Source: Pseudozyma flocculosa PF-1 (taxonomy: Eukaryota; Basidiomycota; Ustilaginomycetes; Ustilaginales; Ustilaginaceae). From it: DNA of 64,000 nucleotides. The stretch is taken from contig NW_006920876.1 in the NCBI RefSeq assembly GCF_000417875.1, positions 781,495-845,494 on the forward strand, given 5' to 3'. The position numbers were made by a program, and so were the translations under genes. Below, in pieces: positions 42,598 through 52,231 of this stretch (positions are counted from its first letter, which is position 1; each line of letters starts with the position of its first letter). The notes under the pieces are model-generated. The model worked only from the letters and a program-made list of their open reading frames with translations. It was not told where the DNA came from and searched no databases.

Positions 42598-43355
42598 GTT
42601 GATGGTTGGGCTGTCAAGTGGCGTTTGGCTGAGTGGGTTGGTCGGGTGCGTGGGTGTGCGTGTGCGTTGCGTGGGTGTGTGGCGACGGTGTGGAGGGAGG
42701 TCGGGAGGATGGAAGATGCCGGAGCGTGGTTATATACGATGGCGGCCGAGGCAGGCTGGCCGGCTGGCTGGCTGGCTGGCCTGCTCGCTCGCCCGCCTGC
42801 CCGGGAGCGTGGCCTTGTGGGCTTAGCCTGCCTGCTTTCAGAAACGAGAGAGAGAGAGTGATGCTAGCGCGGGGGGCTGGGCGGGGAGGAGGCTGGTCCG
42901 AGCTGCCGGGGCCAGACCAGGACAGGCTGGAGTCGGGCTGTGGTGCGTGCGCGCCTGACCACCTTTTTCCCGCTGCTTCGCCAGCCGGCCTGCCCGCTCG
43001 CCCGCCTTCGTCATCCGGCCGGCCGATCACGAAGCAAGGGCGGGCCCGGCAGCAGGCAGGGGTTGCGTGTGGAGAAGCAAGCGACGTTGGCTCGCTCGCC
43101 GTCCCTTTTTTCCCATGGTCTGTGCGTCTCGTCCAGGCCTGGCCGTCCTTCTTAACGCCGCTGGAAGAAGCCCGACCCCAAGGCTGTTCGGACAGCCCCG
43201 TGAGCCTCCCCGTTCGCTGTGCAAGCAGGCAAGGAAAACTCGGTGTCGATGCTTGGTCGGACGAGTAGCAAGGTGGTCGACAGACACCGGCTGCGGCCAT
43301 CCGTCTGTTGTCTTCTCTTACATAGAGCACTTTTTCTGCCGTCGATGTCATAAGC
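42598..43355. other. No supported gene; simple repeats
   Basis: Upstream of SOD. Contains GTGTGCGTGTGCG-type repeats (42645-42680) and GGCTGGCT repeats (42755-42785). No coding segment recognised. Confidence 0.5.
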
Positions 43356-43461
43356 GCATTGATAGTGTAGGGGTATCATGAGTCGTTGCCAGCCTCATCG
43401 TCAGTTTGTTCCGACGGTTAACCGATTCGACTCGACCGGGGTTCGAGTCCCCGTCAATGCA
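43356..43461 (+). tRNA. tRNA-Gly (GCC) with a 35-nt intron
   Basis: Acceptor GCATTGA pairs perfectly with TCAATGC, T-arm is CGGGG-TTCGAGT-CCCCG, and the anticodon stem AGTCG pairs with CGACT. Loop T-T-GCC-A places anticodon GCC at 43388-43390. Intron 43392-43426 sits one base 3' of the anticodon. Discriminator A. A TTTCTCTTTT stretch just downstream can serve as the Pol III terminator. Confidence 0.9.
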
Positions 43462-43777
43462 TTTCTCTTTTGCCGCCGGCGAGGTTTTTCTGCAACAGAG
43501 CAGGACAGGATGCATTCACGCTCGCGATGCACACGCGGCGCCACTCTCAGCACGACAGGGCAAGGCAAGGCTTCACTCGCTTTCTATTTCTCGAGCGACG
43601 GGTGCAAGGAGTGACTGGGACGACAGCGAGCGGGCGGGGTCTGCGTTGGACGATGGCATGGCAGGGCGGCGTGCGGAAAAGACGTCAGAGCCGGCTGAGA
43701 GGGTGAGGCGGGGGGGCATACTGACTCTCTAAACTCACCCCCTACTGCTGCTGCTGCTGCTCTCGGGGCTGGTCCGC
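43462..43777. other. No supported gene
   Basis: Region between tRNA-Gly (GCC) and the end of the RpiB-like gene. Nothing recognisable beyond a CTG patch near 43745-43762. Confidence 0.5.
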
Positions 43778-44260
43778 CTACTGGGACGAGGCGCCCTCGT
43801 ACGAGGAAATGGCCTGGACCTTTGGCGCCGATGCGCTCGAGGGGTCAAACTTGTAGCCGAGCCACTCCTTTGCGAGCTTGCGGGCGAGCTCGAGGCCGAC
43901 GACGCGCTGGCCCATGCAGAGGACCTGTGCGTCGTTGGAGAGGACGGAGCGCTCGACCGAGTACGAGTCGTGGGCGGTGACGGCGCGGACGCCGTTGACC
44001 TTGTTGGCCGAGATGGCGACGCCGAGGCCGGTGCCGCAGATGAGGAGGGCGCGGTCGACCTCGCCCGAGGCCACCTTGCGCGCGGCGGTGACGGCGACGT
44101 GCGGGTAGGCCGTCTTGTCGGCGTTGGAGGGGACGCCGACGTCGACGACGCTCTCGACGCGCGGGTCGGCCTGGAAGTCCTTGAGGATCGCGTTCTTGTA
44201 CTCGACGCCGGCCTCGTCGCAGCCAAAGGCGATCTTCCACTTTTGCTGGGGGGCGGACAT
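43778..44260 (-). CDS. RpiB/LacA/LacB-family sugar-phosphate isomerase
   Basis: Single exon, 160 residues, start at 44260. Family segments: [18 protein letters not shown] at the N-terminus, [84 protein letters not shown]. The Cys in ICGTGLG is the catalytic base position of RpiB. The His usually found in the GCDHxG motif is Glu here. Members interconvert aldose and ketose phosphates: ribose-5-P/ribulose-5-P in RpiB, and tetrulose-phosphates in erythritol operons. Divergent from a TIM-like gene, with which it shares a roughly 1-kb upstream region. The exact substrate is not determined by sequence. Confidence 0.85.
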   Translation of the reverse strand: MSAPQQKWKIAFGCDEAGVEYKNAILKDFQADPRVESVVDVGVPSNADKTAYPHVAVTAARKVASGEVDRALLICGTGLGVAISANKVNGVRAVTAHDSYSVERSVLSNDAQVLCMGQRVVGLELARKLAKEWLGYKFDPSSASAPKVQAISSYEGASSQ

Positions 44261-45313
44261 GGTGCGGATGCGGATGTTGCGAGGGTGAGGGAGGGGCTGG
44301 GGTGAAGGTGTGCGACGCGGAAGAGAGTCGGTGGCGTTGGATTGAGTAGTTGAGGGTGGAAGTGGTGTCGGGAAGGAAGGCCAGGAGCAGCGGCGGCCTG
44401 ATATACCGACGCGGGCGGACAGATGGGCAGGCGCGGGGACCAGCCGTTGGGTCAAACGTGGGCGGGCTCGTGCGGGGGCCCAGCGCAAGCGGGCAGGCGG
44501 GCAGGCGGGCAGGCGGCAGGCGGCGGGCCNNNNNNNNNNNNNNNNNNNNNNNNNNNNNNNNNNNNNNNNNNNNNNNNNNNNNNNNNNNNNNNCGTGCGGG
44601 GGCCCAGCGCAAGCGGGCAGGCGGGCAGGCGGGCAGGCGGCAGGCGGCAGGCCGGCCAGGAAGAGAGGCAACGGCGACTTGGCAGCGGGTGGCAACGGCA
44701 GGCCCGGGCGGGCAGGCGGGCAGGCGGGCAGGCGGGCAGGCGGGCACCGAGCCTCAGAGGAAGGCAGGCGGGCAGGCGGGCGGGCAGGCCAGGCCAGGCC
44801 AGGCCAGAGTGGAAATTTGCCGGGCCCCGCCCGCTCGCCCGCCCGCTCGCCACCTCTCGGCCTCTTTCCGTCCGTCGTTTTCTTCCAGCCGGCTCTCTGC
44901 CCCGCCCGCCCAATCCTAGCATTTGGCAGCTGTGCCTCTGCCACATGCATGCCTACAGCTCGTGCGTGCGTCGTCCGCCTGCCTGTCGACTCAAAACGGC
45001 GGCCAAGAAGCAAGCAGCCCAAAACGAGCAGGCAGGGAAGAGGCCGAGAGGCACGCACGCAGCCAGGCAAGAAGGAAGCTAAGCAAGCAACGACGGCCAG
45101 CCACAGCAGGCAGGCCTGGCAGTCCGGCCGGCCCCGCAGGCACGGGCCGCCCTCGCCTCGCCTCGCCTCGCCTTCCCCGCTTTCAAAACTCGCATCGAGG
45201 CTGGAGGGACCTCTGACTGCTCGCCGCTTTGCCTGCTCTTCTGCGGCCTCACCCTTCGACCACCACCGCCCATCACCTTATTCTCCTTCTTCCTCGCCGC
45301 CGCCATCGCTACC
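44261..45313. promoter_or_regulatory. Shared divergent upstream region of RpiB-like and TIM-like genes, with repeats and gap
   Basis: Contains repeated GCGGGCAGGCGG units on both sides of the N block (44488-44529, 44618-44650) and again at 44706-44750, then GGCCAGGCC repeats (44788-44810). A segment beginning CGTGCGGGGGCCCAGCGCAAGC occurs both before (44469) and after (44593) the gap. A CT-rich leader precedes the TIM-like ATG. Confidence 0.5.
44530..44592. other. Assembly gap (63 N)
   Basis: A block of 63 undetermined bases. The flanks share a repeated sequence, so the true length may differ from 63. Confidence 0.98.
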
Positions 45314-46186
45314 ATGTCGTCCAACACCGCTGCCGCCACCGCCACCGCCGCTTCGCCCGCGCGCAAGCCGCTGGTGGGCGTGTCGTTCAAGATGTACTTT
45401 GACCTGCCCAAGACGCAGGCCTACATCAACCACACCCTCTCGCTGCTGGCCTCGGCGCTCCCCACGCTCCAGCGCCAGACCGACGTCTTTGTCATCCCCG
45501 ACTTTGTCACGCTCACCACCACAAAGGCGCTCATCGACGCCGCGTCGCCGCCCCAGGGCCCGCCGCTGCTCGACCTCGGCGCGCAGGACGTCCACTCGAC
45601 CGACTTCGGCGCCTACACCGGCGAGGTCTCGCCCGTCGTCCTCTCCCAGGTCGGCGTGCGATTCGTCGAGATCGGCCACGCCGAGCGCCGCAGGCTGTTT
45701 GGCGAGACCGACGACGACGTCGCCAAAAAGGCCAGCGTCATCACCGCCAACGCCATGGTCCCGCTCGTCTGCATCGGCGAAGTGTCGCGCCCGGACAACG
45801 AGGCCTCGATCTCGGACCAAGACCTCGAGCGCACCGTCATCGCCGAGGTGTGGACGCAGATCAGGCCCGTCCTCGAGTCGATCCGCGACCAGGACGACGT
45901 CGTCTTCGCCTACGAACCCGTATGGGCCATCGGCGCCGCCCAGCCCGCGCCCGCAGACTACGTCGTCAAGGTGACCCAGGCCATCCGCCGCCGCTACAAC
46001 CGCGAGTACGCCGGCCGCCGCTCCGACCAGAGCATGCGCATCCTCTACGGCGGCAGCGCCGGGCCAGGCCTGTTTGAAAAGCTCAAGGACGGCGTAGAGG
46101 GCCTCTTCCTCGGCCGGTTCGCCCACAAGCCCGAAGCGTTCGTCGAGACCATCAAGGAGATTGCCGGCGTAAAGGCCGACGCATGA
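45314..46186 (+). CDS. Triosephosphate isomerase-like protein (second-type TIM)
   Basis: Single exon, 290 residues. TIM-barrel segments: PLVGVSFKMYFDLPKTQAY with the catalytic-type Lys, LGAQDVHSTDFGAYTGEVS, VEIGHAERRRLFGET with the catalytic-type His, FAYEPVWAIG with the catalytic Glu, and ILYGGSAGPGL as the phosphate loop. The Asn that normally precedes Lys in glycolytic TIM (NWKMN) is Ser here (SFKMY), and the N-terminal and loop lengths differ from a housekeeping TIM. This fits the second TIM type found in fungi and in bacterial erythritol operons, where it acts on L-erythrulose 1-phosphate. Its divergent neighbour is an RpiB-like isomerase. Glycolytic TIM activity cannot be excluded. Confidence 0.82.
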   Translation: MSSNTAAATATAASPARKPLVGVSFKMYFDLPKTQAYINHTLSLLASALPTLQRQTDVFVIPDFVTLTTTKALIDAASPPQGPPLLDLGAQDVHSTDFGAYTGEVSPVVLSQVGVRFVEIGHAERRRLFGETDDDVAKKASVITANAMVPLVCIGEVSRPDNEASISDQDLERTVIAEVWTQIRPVLESIRDQDDVVFAYEPVWAIGAAQPAPADYVVKVTQAIRRRYNREYAGRRSDQSMRILYGGSAGPGLFEKLKDGVEGLFLGRFAHKPEAFVETIKEIAGVKADA

Positions 46187-46527
46187 GGTCGGCGGCCGTC
46201 GCCGTCTTCGCTCTTCTCGTCCCTCGCACCCTGCCCTCCCTCTGTCGCCCCTGTCACGGTCCCCATCCCCTCTTGTCCATCTTTCCCTCGTCGCCGGATC
46301 CACCGCATAGACACAGCATCGCATCCGCGCATCCTCGCCTTGTTGGAGCTCGCCTGCCCGTCCGCCCGTCCGTCTTGTGTTCCGAGAATGTCAATTGCCG
46401 CCCGAGATGGCACACAAAGAGGCGTGCACAGCGGTGCGAGGGACCCAGGCGGTCAGGCGGTCAGAGGCGTGTTTCGATTGCACCGGAAGCAGTCGGGCGT
46501 GAGGATTCGACATGTCGGTGCCGCGTC
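46187..46527. other. Convergent intergenic region; no gene seen
   Basis: 3' flanks of the TIM-like gene and of the small membrane-protein gene. No coding or structural feature recognised. Confidence 0.5.
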
Positions 46528-47643
46528 CTAGGGCTCCTTGACGGTCATATCGCCGTCTTTGAACTGCTTGGCCCACTGCGCGGCGTAGGTCGCGTCGGCG
46601 TGGACAGCAGGAAAACAAGCGTGCAAGTGGCAGCGGTCAGCGTGTCGGTCCGGCTGCATCCCGCATCGACGCGGCGGCGGACGTCGGATCGGCACTCACA
46701 GCCATGGACGGGATGGGCTTTGTTGGTGGGTTGTGTCGCCACTGTTTCGATGGTTGCGTCGGAGTGCACGACAACCAGAGGGATGAAAGAAGGGGATCGA
46801 GATTAGCATGGCCCTCGAGAACAAGCCCAACATCCTGTGCTCATCCCGGCAGAGGTGGGAAAGAAAGAAAGAGAGAGGGGAGTCCTGTACGCACCTCGCG
46901 GTCAGCGCTGTAGGTCCATACTCCGTACGTGGCGACGGCGATGCCGACGGCGCAGACGGTCGTGTTCGACACCCAGTTCTTGGGGCTACGTAGGGCGAGG
47001 GTGGAGAGGGAGGCGAGAGAGGGGAAGGAGCGGGTCAGAACGAGCTGCCCAGCCTGGCGCAACAAGACCGCTGCGAGGAACTGAAGACACTCACCGCGTC
47101 CACCAGCCACCTGTTTGAATGAGCAAAGAATGCGATACGGCGGAGAAGGGGGCACAGGTGGTGTCAGCAAGGGTCGGGGCGAGCAAGTGTGCCGACCATT
47201 CACAGGTGGCCGTGTTGGACCAAACACCGATCAACGTCGTGCCCCTTCGACCAGCGTCCATCCTATCCCTTGGTGGTCATCGTGCTCGTGACGTTCCACG
47301 GAGAGCCAGCAATGCATTCCACTGCTTTGCCCGGCTGCCGGCGAGGCAGACGCCACGGCGAGAAGCTTGTCCAGCGCAGATTGGATCCTCGTCACAGCCT
47401 GATCGATGCGTCGATTCGTCGATGGACCGTAGTGCACCAGCGTCGGATGCTCACCTGCGGGCGACCACACCTCCTTGGGGTAAGGGAATCTCGGACCGGC
47501 GCCCTGGAAGCAACGAGGAGGGGGAGGACGAGCGAGCGAGGGTCAGTGGACTGGTGGCTGAGGCGAGGCAGCAGATCGTGGCGCGGCGGCACACGGCTCG
47601 GCGCTGCGGCTTGCACGAGGGCATCTTAGCGGCAAATCACCAT
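46528..47643 (-). CDS. Small single-span membrane protein, 74 residues from six exons
   Basis: Exons on the minus strand: 47643-47641 (ATG only), 47503-47455, 47110-47095 (16 nt), 46985-46895, 46717-46700 (18 nt) and 46575-46528. All phases close to 225 nt. The product starts MGAGPRFPYPKEVWSPAGGWW, has one hydrophobic segment (TVCAVGIAVATYGVWTYSA, about 33-51) after PKNWVSNT, then PIPSMAWAKQFKDGD and a short tail. The PYPKEVWSPAGGWW and PIPS.xWxKQF patterns look like a conserved small fungal membrane protein, possibly mitochondrial, but I cannot name the family. The first exon is the least certain: an alternative ATG at 47620 gives ten residues before the same exon 2. Confidence 0.65.
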
Positions 47644-48122
47644 TGTTGCGTGTGTATGTGAGAGAGAGGCGCTGAAGGGGTGGCGGATAGAGCGCGGGTG
47701 TCGATGCGGGGAGAGGGCGAAAGGTGGAGAGCACAGGATGGAAGCGTCGGAGAGGTCGAAGTGCCGCGGCCGCCGCGCCGTCGCTGGCCGCCGCGCTGCG
47801 AAAGTGGAATCACTGCCCTCGGCTCCGCCAGCTTGGGCCGGCCCAGGTCGGCCCCGCCTAGCGGTCTTTGTTTTTTCTCGCACGACAAGAGCTCGACGCC
47901 CGCCTGCTTGGCTAGGCCAGGCCAGGCCCTGCTCGCTCGGTCCACCTGGCTGGGCTGGCTTGGCGGGCTAGCTGGGGCTGGCTGGCTGGCTGGCTGGAAG
48001 CAACGGTGGGGTCTGCGTTGGGGCCACAGGCGCAACCTCCTCGAGCATCGCTTCCACCTTCGCCTCGCCCACCATCCGACGTCCTGTCTTCACTTACCAA
48101 GCGCACCAGACGGCAGCAAAAG
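47644..48122. promoter_or_regulatory. Divergent upstream region of small membrane protein and EMC2
   Basis: A 479-bp interval between divergent starts. GGCTGGCTGG repeats occur near 47975-47997 and GGCCAGGCC near 47915. No TATA-like element seen. Confidence 0.4.
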
Positions 48123-49666
48123 ATGGCCACCTACCCGCTCGACGCTCCGCTCGTCGGCGACCCCGACACCAACCCGCGTACGGCGCTCCAGTGGCTCGCA
48201 AAGCAGCGGCAGTGAGTGCCGTACCTCTCCTGCTGCGCTCGCCAAGGGCGCCGACCCAGGCAGCATAGAAACCTCAGCTGATGCCTTCGACCTCTGGCAC
48301 TCGCCCTCGTCCTCGCCCCCCGCCCACTGCTCACTGTGCCAACCTCCTCGCCAGCGAGCCGACAAGACAGCCCTACAACGTCGTGCAGCGTGGCGAGCTC
48401 GTCCTCTCGCAGTCGTCGCTCGTCTCGTCGCTCTCCCAGGACGAGCTGTGGGCCTTTCTCGAGCAGGTCGGCGCCGCCGCCATCGAGCTAGGACGCTGGG
48501 AGCTCGCCGAGCCCTGCCTCTCGCGCCTCCAGTCCCGCTTCCCCGCTTCGGCAAGGGTCAAGTGCCTCCATGGCATGCTCCTCGAGGGCAAGGGCGAGTA
48601 CAGCCGGGCGCTCGACTTTTATGAGGCTGAGCTCGAGCAAGACGGTACCTCGGTGGTGAGCTTCGCCCGGTCGCTCCTCTTGATTCTTTGGATGCCCCTT
48701 GCTCACCCGAAGCTCTCGTCCATCACCCGGACTCCATCTCGCCCCACTTTCCCTATGCCTCGGGACGACACCCTCCCTCCGCAGACGCTTTCCAGACGGC
48801 TCGTGGCGACACTGCGAGCGCTCCCCACCTCTCACCCGAGGGGCGGCCCGCAAAAGGCCATCGAGGCGCTCAACAAGCACCTCGACACCTTCTACCAGGA
48901 CCCGGAAGGATGGCAGGAGCTGGCAGAGATGTACGCCGAGCTCGGACAGTGCGTAGCCCCCACCCACCTTCATCCCCATCCTCTGGCCTCGCGGCTCGGA
49001 TCGTATCCTCGAGATGCCGGTGCGAGCCCAGTCGAACCGAACACTGACCGGTGCAAGCGCATTTGCATGCCTGAACTTGTCTGCGCAGGTACCAGCAGTC
49101 GGTGTTTGCTCTCGAGGAGCTCGTGCTCCTGGTGCCACAGAATTCCTTCTACCAGCTCAAGCTGGCAGAGACGCTGTACACGGCCGGGCACCTGGCGCGC
49201 AGCTACAAGTCCTACCTGCGCGTCCTCGAGATGTGCAAGAGCGACGACGGCATCGTCGACGGCAGCGCCAACGGCCCCTGGCTCCGAGCGCTGTGGGGGA
49301 CAAAGATGGTGCGTCGAGGATGCACTCGTCGTGCTTCGGGCTGCTTGCGCGGACACCGACTGACTGACGAAAGGCTCGTTGCCCCTTGACCCTGCGATTG
49401 CTCTACCACTCCAACCGCCGTCCCGACTCCCCTCGCAGTGCACGTCGGCGATTCTCTCGCAGCCCACTCACCTCTCGAACCGCGAGACGGCGACAATATC
49501 CAGCGCGGGCACCGAGGACATTTCGCTCGACAAGGTCAAGGCCATCGACCAGCTCGTCACCAGGCTGCTCCTCGAAAACGTCTACTCGCCCGCCCTCTCG
49601 GCCCAGGGCACCGAAGCGGCCAAGACGGTCCGCGACGTCGTCAGAAAGGTGCTCGCCGCTGCGTGA
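48123..49666 (+). CDS. EMC2: ER membrane protein complex subunit 2 (EMC2)
   Basis: Five exons: 48123-48211, 48355-48655, 48785-48948, 49089-49308 and 49439-49666; phases 2, 0, 2, 0 close to 333 residues. TPR-like helical pairs are visible: YNVVQRGELVLSQSSL, ELGRWELAEPCLSRLQSRFP, RVKCLHGMLLEGKGEYSRALDFYEAEL, KAIEALNKHLDTFYQDPEGWQELAEMYAELGQYQQSVFALEELVLLVPQNSFYQLKLAETLYTAG. That run is characteristic of EMC2. The protein is a cytosolic scaffold of the complex that inserts tail-anchored and multi-span proteins into the ER. Length is close to the family norm (about 300). The 3' exon carries a less conserved helical tail. Confidence 0.9.
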
Positions 49667-50591
49667 GCCCTCGCGCCGCGTTCGTCCTCGGTCGTGTGGG
49701 TTCGATGGAAGAGTGGCCGCGGTTGCGAATCGTATACCTTGATCGATGAGGCGTGCAGAGTGACAGCAGCCAGGTGCCCGGCGCTCGCGGGCATCCGTGG
49801 GACGAGCCGTGGGACGACTTGACGTTCGGACGCTTTGATGAAGTGGGGGCGGGTTGCACCGCTCTCGATGGGGCGGGGCTGCACGCTCCCGTCGTCATTG
49901 TGGTGGGACCATAGCCAACGCAACGTGGCTTGGCTGTGCGATGGTCCGGCCCCCACTGACCCTCTCGCATGCTCGCCGACGGCAATTCGGGGCGTCGTCA
50001 AGAGGGACAGAGGCAAAAAAGAGGCAAGGTATGCCCGGACACCAAGCAAGCGGGCGTTCCCATGGGTTGCGCTCGACTCATCCCGTCGTACCCGCGGCAT
50101 CGTAGTGACGAGGCCGCTCGTCGACTCGTAGAGATCCCGCAACTTTAGGCCACCCACGCCTACCTCTACCTCGATTTCGGTCCCGGGGCGAAGCGCAGCC
50201 CCGAACGGTTGCACGACGTCGTGCGTATCAAGGTCATCGCCATACGGCTCGACCGATCGTCCTGCACACGCAAGCAAGGTGGGCAGCTCGTCGGCCTCTA
50301 ATCGTCTCGTCTCGGGGCTGTTGGAGGGATCGCCTCGCACCTTGTCGTTCGTTTGCACCTTTCTCGATCTGTCGTCCCCTCCCTGCCGAGGCGAAGGGGA
50401 AGAGGGATATAAGGTCAGGTCGTCAGTCTGTCTCGACTCGTTCTTCGTCCCCCCATCCCAGTCCCTCTTCCTCTCCCTCCCATCATAACTCCCTCGCCAT
50501 TCCTCAAGACGAACACTCACGGCATCTCGACCCCCCATCCCCGCACATCAACCCTCCTCGTCCGTCCGCCTGTCCGTCCATTCGGGACAAG
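49667..50591. other. Upstream region of the Gly-rich secreted-protein gene; no gene seen
   Basis: No conserved coding segment. The last 150 bp are pyrimidine-rich with a GGGATATAAGG patch near 50404-50414 (TATA-like, about 180 bp before the ATG). Confidence 0.5.
50406..50412 (+). promoter_or_regulatory. Candidate TATA-like box
   Basis: GATATAA about 185 bp upstream of the secreted-protein ATG, in otherwise GC-rich sequence and followed by CT-rich sequence. Confidence 0.35.
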
Positions 50592-51654
50592 ATGCGCATC
50601 TCGTCTACCCTCATCGGCCTCGCCCTCGTCCTGGCGGGCTCGCAGGCCGTCGTGGCCGTCGCCGGTGAAAAGCAAGTCGAGCTCGGTGAGTGAACCCTGC
50701 CTTGCGCACCCCGCCACTCGCTCTGCCGATGTCGTGGCTCCCAGCGATCAGGAGTTGTCGAAACGCCGTGACCGTTGTTGACCCTGGTCGCTCTCGCCCT
50801 TCGATGGCCAAACAGGTCGGCGACAGCTTTCCATCCCCGTCGAGGCCGGCGCCGGTGGTTCTGTCCCAAGCGGAACCGCTGGTTGGGGAGGTGTCGCCGG
50901 CCACGGCGGTGTAGCTGGCTCTGGCGCTATCGGTGCCGGCGTCGGTTTGGGCGTCGGCGTCGGCGTCGGTGGCGCAGGCATTGGAGCTGGCGCTGCCGGT
51001 ACCGGTGTCGCTGCCGGTGTCGGCGGCCATGGCGGCAACGGTGCCGGCCCTGGACCCAGCGCAGCGACCGAGCACGACGAAAACCAGGGCAAGGCTGACG
51101 CAAAGGGCGGTCACAAGGCCGAGGAGGCGCCCACGTACCCTCTCGACGACGTCTCGTCTCGGATCCAGCTGGACTGGTCCGCCAAGGCGAAGGGCAAGCC
51201 CTCGGCGGCGATCAGCGAGGGCGACGACGGCAAGGTCGTCGTTAGGCCGCAGGAGCTGCTGCAGATGCCCGAGTTTCAGGCCTTCCTCGAGGCGGTGCTC
51301 GAGGACCCCAAGCTCCTCGCCCAGGTCGCGCAGCAGCAGGGCATCCCCCGACGCCAGTATGCCGCCATGATTAAGCAGATGATCCAGGACCCGCAGGGCG
51401 TCGCGTTCCTCTTTGACCCTAGCAACAAGGGTGGCGATGCACCTGGCGCAGGTGCCGGAGTCGGTGCCACGGCGGGAGCGGGCGCTGATGCGGGGGCCGC
51501 TGCTGGTGCTGGTGACGCTGGTCGAGCTGGTAGCAGCGCTGGCATGGCAGCTGGCGCTGGCGCTGGAGCCGTTGTCGGTGGCAACAACGGCGTGGGTGTG
51601 TACGGCCAGGAGGGCCTGCACGGCCAGGGACGCGGCAACGGCAACGGCCTGACG

Positions 51655-51688
<34 letters not shown>

Positions 51689-51903
51689 CATCGTCGACCA
51701 GCAACAGCAGCGACGACGGTCGTCACCCTGCAGTCGGCGGCAGCGGCATCATTGGTGTGCAGAAGCGCGCAGTGGGTGCGGGCGCAGGTAGCCAGCGCCG
51801 CATGGACAAGCGCCACCTTGCCAACAACCTGCCCCTCGTCGCTCGTGCCGCCGACCTGGTCCGGGACGCCGTCGAGGATCGTTTCGGTCCCATCCTCGCC
51901 TAG
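50592..51903 (+). CDS. Secreted Gly/Ala-rich protein with a conserved-looking core
   Basis: Two exons: 50592-50685 and 50816-51903; phase 1 closes, 393 residues. Signal peptide RISSTLIGLALVLAGSQAVV. After it come GRRQLSIPVEAG, a long Gly/Val/Ala repeat region (about 45-110), and a non-repetitive core (about 135-205) with YPLDDVSSRIQLDW, VVRPQELLQMPEFQAFLEAVL and RRQYAAMIKQMIQDPQGVAFLF. A second Gly/Ala-rich stretch follows, then a Gln run of about a dozen and dibasic sites near the C-terminus (QKRAVG, DKRHLA). The core looks like paired amphipathic helices. No family recognised; a wall-associated or secreted effector-like protein is possible. Confidence 0.68.
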
Positions 51904-52231
51904 ATTGCGCCCCGAAGGAATGGGCGGCCCCCGTGATCGCCCCTCCAGCCGTCAGACAGACGCCGGCGATGCAGAGCACCCCCGCTCTCTCTGCCAAAGT
52001 GCATGTACCCCCGTCGTCTCCCTTCAGCCGCAGCTCGTAGCGCCGCAACTCCATCCTTCCCGACCGTCCGTCAAGTCGAGGCTGTCGGGCCTCGTGTCGT
52101 GCGTGCGTGTGGCCGCGATAGGGCGGATGCGGATGCTGTGACGATCGATGAGATGGGATGGGATGAAGAGTGCGATGCGACCGATGCGAGGACCCCGTAG
52201 TCTATCTGGTGCTCCCTGGGCGGCGCACCCG
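51904..52231. other. Convergent intergenic region; no gene seen
   Basis: Between the secreted-protein stop and the Rab GAP stop. Nothing recognisable. Confidence 0.5.

Noticed and set aside
44350..45082. Open frames running through the N block on both strands
   Set aside because: They depend on undetermined bases and on the GGGCAGGC repeat; no real protein signal.
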